The translations under genes were made by a program, and so were the position numbers. Below the pieces are notes generated by a model. The model was not told the DNA's origin, did not search any database, and was given only the letters and a program-made list of their open reading frames with translations. 64,000 nucleotides of DNA, taken from the NCBI GenBank assembly GCA_031772625.1, contig CM062817.1:891174184-891238183 (forward strand). The letters run 5' to 3'. Position 1 is the stretch's first letter. Each line of letters starts with the position of its first letter. This stretch comes from Pinus tabuliformis. Its lineage: Eukaryota > Streptophyta > Pinopsida > Pinales > Pinaceae. Positions 57,182 to 64,000 of this stretch are shown here, piece by piece.

Positions 57182-59125
57182 AATAGAACAAAGCTTGAGG
57201 CAAAGTCAAAGAAATGTACCTTTATTGGATATTGTGTTAATGATTTTGGTTATCACTTATATGATTACGAAAATCACAAAATCATTAGGAGCAGAGATGT
57301 AATATTCAATGAAAAGGTCTTGTATAAGAATCAGTTGCAGGAAAAGAAACAGGGAAAGGAAAACAAGGAATACGCAGTTCTTGATGAAATCACTGAAAAA
57401 GGAAAGGTGCCTGAAAATAATAATAATCAACAACCACAACAACAACAACCACCACAACAACAACATGCACCCCAAACACCTAAAAGTGGTGTTAGAAGAT
57501 CTACCAGGATAAGTAGACCCCCTGAACGATACTCTCCTTCATTATATTATTTATTGTTGACTGATTTCGGTGAACCCGAATGTTATGAAGAAGCAATGCA
57601 AGTTGAAAGCAGGAAGAAGTGGGAGGTAGCCATGGAAGAAGAGATGGACTCCTTAATGCATAACCAGACTTGGGATTTAGTTAGGTTGCCTGTAGGAAAA
57701 ACTACATTGAAGAATAAATGGGTTTACAGGCTGAAGGAAGAAGATGGAGGAAAACAAAGGTATAAATCTAGACTTGTGGTGAAGGGGTTTGCACAAAAGA
57801 AAGGTATTGATTTTGATGAAATATTTTCTCCTGTTGTTAAAATGACTTCAATCAGAACCATTTTAAGTCTTGTAGCAGCTGAATATTTGCATCTTGAGCA
57901 GTTAGATGTAAAGACAACCTTTCTCCATGGGGATTTGGAGGAAGAGATATATATGCAGCAACCACAAGGATATGAGGTGAAAGGGAAGGAGAAACTAGTG
58001 TGCAGGTTGAAGAAGATCTTGTATAGCTTAAAATAGGCTCCAAGGCAGTCGTATCTAAAATTTGACAATTTTATGTCTGAACAAGGTTATACTAGATGTC
58101 ACTCTGATCATTGTGTTTATTTGAAAAAGCAAAATGATGGCAACTATATTACATTGTTATTGTATGTAGATGACATGCTTGTTGCAGGATCTAACATGCA
58201 GGAAATAAATGTGCTCAAAAGAAAATTGGCAAATTCATTTGCAATGAAGGATTTGGGAGCTGCAAAACAAATGCTTGGTATGAGAATAACTAGAGACAGG
58301 AAAAATCGTAAATTAACATTGTCTCAGAATGAGTACATACAAAAGGTGTTGAAAAGATTTAACATGCACAATGCAAAACCAGTTAGTACACCTTTTGCTA
58401 GCCATTTCAAACTTAGCAAGGAAATGTGCCCAAAGACCCAAGAAGACATGGATTATATGTCTAAAGTTCCATATGCATCAGCAGTTGGAAGCTTAATGTA
58501 TGCAATGGTCTGCACAAGGCCTGATATTGCACATGCAGTGGGAGTTGTAAGCAGGTACATGAACAATCCAGGAAAGGAACATTGGATGGCAGTGAAATGG
58601 ATTCTCAGATATTTGAAAGGTACCACAAATAAAGCATTATGCTTTGGTGGTTCAAACATCTCCCTACAAGGATATGTTGATGCAGATATCGCAGGTGACA
58701 GAGATAACAGGAGGAGCACTACAGGATATGTATTTACTGTTGGAGGAACAACTGTCAGTTGGGTTTCAAAAATCCAAAGTGTTGTTGCACTTTCAACAAC
58801 AGAAGCAGAGTATGTTGCTGCTATAGAGGCTAGTAAAGAAATGATTTGGTTACAAAGGTTTATGGGTGAATTAGGTAAAGAGCATGATATGGGCATGTTA
58901 TACAGTGATAGTCAAAGTGCCATTCATCTTGCAAAGAACTCAGCATTTCATTCTAGGACTAAACACATACAGCTCAAGTACCATTTCATACGATCAGTGT
59001 TGGAAGATGGAGAGTTGAAGCTGGAAAAGATACACACTAGCCAGAATCCTGCAGATATGCTAACAAAATTTGTAACTAGGGAGAAACTGAGAATATGCTC
59101 AGTTTCAATTGGTCTTCAAGGATGA
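57182..59125 (+). pseudogene. Copia reverse transcriptase and RNase H
   Basis: Still in the same frame. A Gln/Asn/Pro-rich linker (57410-57480) follows the integrase. RT contains K-W-V-Y-R-L-K, F-D-E-I-F-S-P-V-V-K, and L-D-V-K-T-T-F-L-H-G, which usually reads D-V-K-T-A-F-L-H-G. A TAG sits at 58034 where relatives have Gln (S-L-K-Q-A-P-R-Q), then Y-V-D-D-M at about 58167. RNase H has D-A-D-I-A-G-D and the late S-T-T-E-A-E-Y. Sequence similarity suggests the Tork/Tnt1 group (established family, not tested here). One of the best-preserved coding regions in the window: only three nonsense codons in pol. Confidence 0.9.
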
Positions 59126-59199
59126 CGACGAAGATGAGAAATAGCCAGGTCCAAAGAGGAGTCAGTGTCCAGCAAATGAAGCAGCGGTGGAGTTTCTAC

Positions 59200-59221
59200 A
59201 ATCATTCTCCAAGTGGGAGAT
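59200..59221 (+). promoter_or_regulatory. Polypurine tract before LTR E
   Basis: AAGTGGGAGAT directly before TGTTGTGTG, the classical Copia polypurine/LTR junction. Confidence 0.75.
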
Positions 59222-59852
59222 TGTTGTGTGTGGAGCATGATTGTTCAGAGGTCTTTGTTTCAGCCAGATGTATACCCCAGGAAGTTTGTACACCCCTCCA
59301 TGCGGGGGGTGCGAGGGGGACTTGTCCCCCCCGTGGGGGTCCGGGGGGGCCGATCCCCCCGGCTGGGGGGTCCGGGGGCCAGCGGTCCCCCGGCGGGGGC
59401 TCTGGGGCAGCGCCCCCAAAGCTAAAAACAAATGTAAAATTGCCTTGTAAAAGTATAGTAATTTCTAGTCAATCTGGGCCGTTCATTAGGTGGATGATCT
59501 GACGGTAGAACTTATGTTCAGTTTAGGGTTTTTTGCCCTAGAAGGCAATCCCTCTCTTTATATGAGGGTATTGTATTTTGAGGCTGTGAAAATAGATGTG
59601 TATTCGGTGAGCAAGAAACAGAGAGGTGAGACTGTGAGAGAAAACAGAGGATATTACAACGGATTTGTTGTAGGTTGTGTCTCTTCATTTTGCTGGATAA
59701 TAGAAAGGAAGGACTGGCTGTTCGGGGTGGAAATAGCCCAAACTGGGTGAACCACGTAAATCTGTGTCTCTCTTGTTTTGTGCGTTCTCTGTGTTTATAT
59801 TTCTACAATATTTTATGTGTTCCATTGCTCCGTAATATATAATTTTCTAACA
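59222..59852 (+). repeat. LTR E, single copy inside the composite
   Basis: 631 bp from TGTTGTGTGTGG to TTTCTAACA. It is followed by a primer site like a 5' LTR and preceded by a purine tract like a 3' LTR. There is no second copy in the window. A TATA-like tttatatgagg lies near 59555. It includes an extremely GC-rich block (59291-59420). Confidence 0.85.
59291..59420. repeat. GC-rich hairpin/G-run array in LTR E
   Basis: Four or more consecutive inverted repeats such as GGGGGAC-tt-GTCCCCC, GGGGGGCC-ga-..CCCCCC, GGGGGCCagcggtCCCCC and GGGGC-agc-GCCCC, with many G runs of five to seven on the plus strand. Strong contrast with the AT-rich surroundings. ORFs here are artefacts of composition. 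Confidence 0.9.
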
Positions 59853-59854
59853 AG

Positions 59855-60185
59855 TGGTATCAGAGCCATGCCTCGAAGTTAGCCAAGTGGATGAATCCTT
59901 GGAATTTCAAACGAAGGTGGTGGGCCTCGGTAATATCACGATGGGATCCGTGGATGAGCTCGGTTAGACAGGCGGTGTGCTCCGTATTCTTCATGGACGT
60001 GTCCTGGTCCCAACACGGTGAAGAGGAGTTGACCTGGGATAGAGCAAGCTCTCGAGGCAGGTGGTGCTTCCATGTAAGGCGTGTGCTTCCAACGCATTGG
60101 AGCAGAGAATCCTGGTTGGTAGAGAGTGGACGGATGGATAACCATTTGAGGGGAGGCTCGATGGTCCTTTGTTCGAGGGGAGGAT
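59855..60185 (+). mobile_element. TRIM interior with second primer site and purine tract
   Basis: Begins with TGGTATCAGAGCC (59855-59867) two bases after LTR E and ends GAGGGGAGGAT before D2. No coding capacity that I trust; a 109-codon ORF at 59891-60220 runs into D2 and shows no motif. Confidence 0.75.
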
Positions 60186-60376
60186 TGTTGGGTATACGAC
60201 CAAAGTCCCACATTGACTAGAAGTGGGGAGGATCATGGGTATATAAGGATGGACAAATATCTCCATTGGTGTGAGGCCTTTTGGGGTAAAGCCCAAAAAC
60301 AAATCCATGAGGGCTTAGGCCCAAAGTGGACAATATCATACCATTGTGGAGATATGTGGTGTCCAGAGTCCTAACA
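60186..60376 (+). repeat. Right 191-bp LTR (D2) of the composite
   Basis: Differs from D1 at three transition positions by eye. TATATAAG at 60240-60247. Confidence 0.92.
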
Positions 60377-60381
60377 CCCTT

Positions 60382-60587
60382 CCCCAGAATAAAAAAGAGG
60401 TTAAACCCTTTCAAAAGGAATGGACCAGAAAACCAAGGCTAGATGAGGAGACCCTAAAAGAACTGAGGAAGAAGAAACTATGTTTCAATTGTCAAGAGCC
60501 TTAGCTACTAGGGCACATATGTTCATGGAAATACATGGTTGGCAAGACCCATTACATTGAGGTTTATTTGGAAAATGATAGTAATGA
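60382..60587 (+). pseudogene. Gag of F, zinc-knuckle part
   Basis: Continues F gag: K-K-L-C-F-N-C-Q-E-P, an in-frame TAG, then L-L-G-H-I-C, matching the C-F-N-C-x-E-P-W-x-x-G-H-x-C knuckle of this gypsy group. It is cut at 60587 by the CACTA end. Confidence 0.8.
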
Positions 60588-60809
60588 CACTACAAGGAAA
60601 ATACCTTCTAGAGAATGTTATAACAGAGGTTTTTAGTGTTATAAAATTGGAAAAAAATGTCAAAAAAGCCTCTACTACAACATCCTTTTGTGGTAGTGGA
60701 TGTTTTAGCGGAGCTGATAACATAACTTCATCACAAATAAAAAGGTTTAGGCTACCGTAGGTTCTAAGAGATGTTTTCTTAGCGGTGTGGTTACTGAAAA
60801 GTTGCATCA

Positions 60810-61340
60810 ATGCAATACTAATATAAAAGCATTGGTGCTGTAAATTTAAATAAAAGCATTGGGACTAGAAACAAACATTTGGAGCAATATTCCATTAAAT
60901 TTATAAAAGTATTGGTGCTTTGATAAAAAAAAATGCATCAGCTCATTCCTAAACACAAACAACACTAATTCCTAAAAAGTATACCACCCCAATGCTTAGG
61001 TCTTCCAAAAACGCCCCAGGTAGTACTTTTTAGGAAGGGCACCAGGGCAGGAAAATAATTCTTGCAACCTTGGCTCTTTTATCTTCTCCAACACACTGAG
61101 TAGTTGTGCATAATAATGCACTCATGATGATGAGTTGTATTAATAACACCAATGCTTCAAAATTATAACACCCCATTTCTTATGTGTTTTCTAAAGCCCT
61201 GGTGTTGTACTTTTCACAAAAGGCACCGGGGCATGCAAAACAATTCTTATAGTATCGATGCTTTTATGTAATCTAACACACTGATGTGTTAAAGGTAATG
61301 AAGCACCAGTGTGTTAAAGGCGAATCACACCAATGCATGA
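60810..61340. repeat. Subterminal repeats of the CACTA element
   Basis: Copies of aaaagcattggtgct, aaagcattgggact, aaagtattggtgct and the reverse forms caccccaatgct, caccaatgctt and caccaatgcat. In En/Spm such repeats bind the element-encoded protein TNPA (family knowledge). Confidence 0.65.
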
Positions 61341-61924
61341 AATGGATATCTTCCCTGTGCGTATTTATTTTACAAACGCATTGACATACCATTTTTTATT
61401 ATTGTAAATATCGTTGTTGAAAAACTTGTATTCGGAGTGGTGCACATTAATATACGATGTCCCAGTATCCATTTTATCTTTTTTAGAAACATCGACCTAT
61501 GAAAGTGCAATTATTGTGATTTTTAAAATCCATTATTCATCGAAAAATTGACATATATCTTATAACAATATTCGTATAAATTAAATTTTGATTGGTGCAT
61601 TTGTATATGATGTTTGGATTAATTTGTTATATCATCATATTTTGCATCTCTTCATTATAATATTTAACCGTCCATATATTTAATCATTGGTGTAACATTT
61701 CATGGTGACATTGGACAACGCAATAGAATAAATGAAAATGTAATTTACTATATATGAATAAGAGGCTCTTTGTCATACAAAATGGGATAGCAATCATTGT
61801 CTTTCAATTGGGACAATATGTCCATTACATTAAACAAAATGTCTTATTTTTACAGACAATTATTTCAAAAAATATAATAGCTTGCATTGATATCCAAATA
61901 GATCGTCATTCTTCATTGGAACTA

Positions 61925-63730
61925 TTGTCAGTGCTTGAGCTACTTCCATGATGGATTATTTGGACGAATGTTTTGTTGATTGCATCAATTATTTTCGTCT
62001 TCCTCGAGTTTCATCTACAAACATAAAAAGAAAGTGTAATGACTATATCCACATTTGTGGGAATAATGAAAATTGAAATAAATAATATAAATCAATTTAA
62101 ATCGAAAAGAAATATACCATAGTTAAAGGTGAGTCCTGAATTATACACATTCTTTCAAAACCGAATTGCATGCCTTCTTTCAACAGCTCTTCTGTTGGCG
62201 TAGTTCCATACTTTGTTTCTTGCAAATTTTATACCCCATAATAAATCATAGATTTAATATAAAGGATTTTTTTTGTTCTATTAATTATAAACTCAGAAAA
62301 GTAAAACACCATAGATACTTACAAATTTCATAAATAATTTTTAGTATACCAACATATACTCACAACCCATATTTAACCCAATTTCAATCAATTCTTTCGA
62401 TGGCTCTTCTTTGTATGTTAGCACCTCTTTGAAGACATTCAAGGATAGTTGCTATAAAACAACTTAAAATATACAAAAAGGAAATCTTAAGTTGTTATAA
62501 GGAAATATTAACATTAATCACAAACTTTGATATCAACCATTTTATTCCTTGTCGTCATGTTTTATGTGTTGAATGAGTTCCATTTTGTTTTCTTTTCTGC
62601 AAGAAAATACTTGAAAATTAATATTTAATGCTAAATTATTTTTTTATATGTACCTAATAGAAAAAATCAATGATTACATACATTTGAAGCACGTTGTTGT
62701 TGAGATGACTCCTCATGTGATGTAATTATATCCATTTCTTTGATCATTTCCTTGTACATTTTTTTGGACATTCCTATTGGCATGTTTTGGATACCAGTTC
62801 GTTGATCCTTTGGGATTTTCATAATCTTACTGAAATAATAATAAATTATTTAATATTAATATATAAAAGCTAAATATAACCAAATTGATATTAATAAATG
62901 AATGCTTTGTAGTAATATATACATATACTTCTAGAAAAGCATTTTAATTAGGAATATTACTTTTTGAATGATTTTGTTTTGTTGTGTATGCTTTTGCTAT
63001 TGCAAGTTTAACAGGTTTCATTGGCCATTTCTTTGGAAACGCTTGTTGTAGTTTAAATATAACTTGGTTCTTGGAATCACTGGATTGATTTCTGTATTGT
63101 AAGTAGAAAATATGTCTATACATTTGTTCCACTATATCTCTCATAGTTTTGTAAAAGTTTTCCCCCCTTTCATTAACCTCCAACATCACTCCAAATGAGC
63201 TAAGGACCGATTCATCGTCATTTACATGTTCGAAAAAAAATAAAAAATAAAATAAAATAAAATCTTAGAACAACATACTTTTCCTTTGTTGTTGGTCCCT
63301 GTAGAACAGTAAACATATGTAAATTAATAAATTGTTTGAAACATGTTATCTAATATTCTTAAGTGTATTATTAATGAAAATTCAAAAAAAAAACTCATAT
63401 TGAATAGTATTTTTTCACTCACATGATTCATCCTTCTACAATTTTTCTATCAGGATTTTGTGCTCTTTTACACTTAGATCAGAAAGAATCTTATCAAGCT
63501 TCATCATTTTGTGGCTTTTCATGATACACAATAACCAATACATATTTGTTAAAATTATATATAGTTCAAACATATTAATTTTGTAAAGAATTTACAAAGA
63601 AGTTGGCTTTCCTATTTTTTTGGATGTGCTATCATTATGCTGATCAATATTTTTATTACTTGACAACTTATCAGAGATTTTTTTAACAATGTAGAACTTG
63701 TACCTTTCAATACAGAAGCCATTAAATATA
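61925..63730 (-). CDS. Candidate multi-exon gene inside the CACTA element
   Basis: On the minus strand several protein-like blocks are separated by AT-rich stretches with plausible GT/AG borders. They are: about 63596-63723 (N-G-F-C-I-E-R-Y-K-F-Y-I-V-K-K); about 63437-63520 (K-L-D-K-I-L-S-D-L-S-V-K-E-H); about 62955-63230 (D-D-E-S-V-L-S-S-F-G-V-M-L-E-V at the start, then F-P-K-K-W-P-M-K-P-V-K-L-A-I-A-K-A-Y); about 62690-62825 (K-D-Q-R-T-G-I-Q-N-M-P-I-G-M-S-K-K-M-Y); about 62386-62450 (Y-K-E-E-P-S-K-E-L-I-E-I-G-L); and about 62118-62225 (Y-G-T-T-P-T-E-E-L-L-K-E-G-M-Q-F-G-F). The last two look like duplicated exons. The third block recalls N-terminal parts of plant En/Spm (Ptta-type) transposase proteins, but I cannot confirm this. 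Exon borders are approximate. Confidence 0.4.
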
Positions 63731-64000
63731 TTTTATAAATAAATCACATAATTTAGAGCCAAAAAGAGGTCTGGTAACCGGTGCGCTTATGTGCATAAAT
63801 GCACTGGTGCATTTAATTTAGTAAACACACTGGGGTGTTTAATTGTTGATCATCGACAACAATTCTTTTTTTAAATAACTTTAAATTATAAAGGTGTGAT
63901 ATGTAACAATAAAATCATCGTCATCAAAGTAAAAAATGAAAACATAAAAAATTAAACACAAGTTTTTTGGAACTAACGGTGCTATTTGGCAAAGGCGCAC

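Larger units (their letters stand above)
54955..60376 (+). mobile_element. Composite element: TRIM-like LTRs enclosing Copia, a foreign LTR and TRIM interior
   Basis: Flanked by the perfect target duplication CCCTT (54950-54954 and 60377-60381). Outer LTRs D1 and D2 are 191 bp each and differ at three positions by eye. Order: D1, primer site, Copia gag-pol, purine tract, unrelated LTR E (631 bp), second primer site, 0.3-kb non-coding TRIM interior, purine tract, D2. The outer parts D1 + 59855-60185 + D2 on their own would make a typical TRIM of about 0.7 kb. Confidence 0.85.
60588..64000. mobile_element. CACTA (En/Spm-type) DNA transposon, one end
   Basis: CACTACAAGGAAAATA at 60588 matches the conserved CACTACAAGAAAA terminus of plant CACTA elements; the preceding TGA would be the 3-bp target copy. 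The next 0.8 kb holds subterminal repeats in both orientations around aaagcattggtgct / caccaatgctt and acactgatgtg. Similar motifs reappear at 63770-63850 (gcactggtgcat, acactggggtgt). The other end lies beyond the window. Confidence 0.75.

Noticed and set aside
59095..59502. Gly/Pro-rich ORFs in both directions
   Set aside because: They come from the GC hairpin block in LTR E and overlap in all frames; no motif.
59891..60220. 109-codon ORF in the TRIM interior
   Set aside because: It runs into the D2 LTR, has no motif, and TRIM interiors are normally non-coding.
1..64000. CRISPR arrays, rRNA or tRNA genes
   Set aside because: Tandem repeats here are minisatellites without spacers. The tRNA-like words are primer-binding sites only; no cloverleaf or rRNA core was found by eye.

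Overview
The window looks like repeat-rich nuclear DNA of a seed plant, possibly a gymnosperm (inference from the kinds of LTR elements and the AT-rich composition; no host gene settles it). I see no convincing host gene, rRNA, tRNA or CRISPR. Almost everything I can explain is nested transposable elements, most of them decayed, and every sizeable protein-coding segment I recognise belongs to a retrotransposon or a DNA transposon. Letters S, B, G, C, T, H, L, Y, F, D/E are my own labels.

Layout from left to right. S (1 to about 6100, minus): 5' half of a decayed Ty3/gypsy element with protease and gag, related to T, with pol off the window. B (6105-10760): short non-autonomous LTR element with perfect target duplication CCTTC. 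G (from 11511, plus): decayed Ty3/gypsy whose LTR is split by C (12523-22127, minus, gag-only, primer site like tRNA-Asp) and whose gag is split by T (23541-35490, minus). T is the best-preserved gypsy element: two 1052-bp LTRs, gag, protease, RT, gypsy RNase H, integrase, a second RNase H downstream of integrase, and an opposite-strand ORF resembling the plant mobile domain (PMD). G resumes at 35491 in the same gag frame and then ends abruptly against a truncated LTR of H.

H (35975-51332, minus): gag-bearing element with an unusually long (about 3.8 kb) putative LTR that is itself split by L (41156-47940, plus), a non-autonomous element with 1.25-kb LTRs. To the right, pol of another gypsy element Y (51333-52416, plus) is cut by F (from 52417, plus). 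F gag is split by a composite element (54955-60376) flanked by CCCTT: short 191-bp TRIM-like LTRs enclose a nearly complete Copia coding region, a different 631-bp LTR, and then a second primer site and TRIM interior. F gag is finally cut at 60588 by a CACTA (En/Spm-type) end that runs to the window edge and carries a candidate multi-exon gene on the minus strand.

The strongest evidence for nesting is that removing T, or the D/E composite, together with one target-site copy restores the interrupted gag reading frame. The points most worth follow-up are the composite TRIM/Copia structure, the antisense PMD ORF in T with its own TATA-like box and in-frame intron, and a conserved hydrophobic tail ORF shared by elements C and L.
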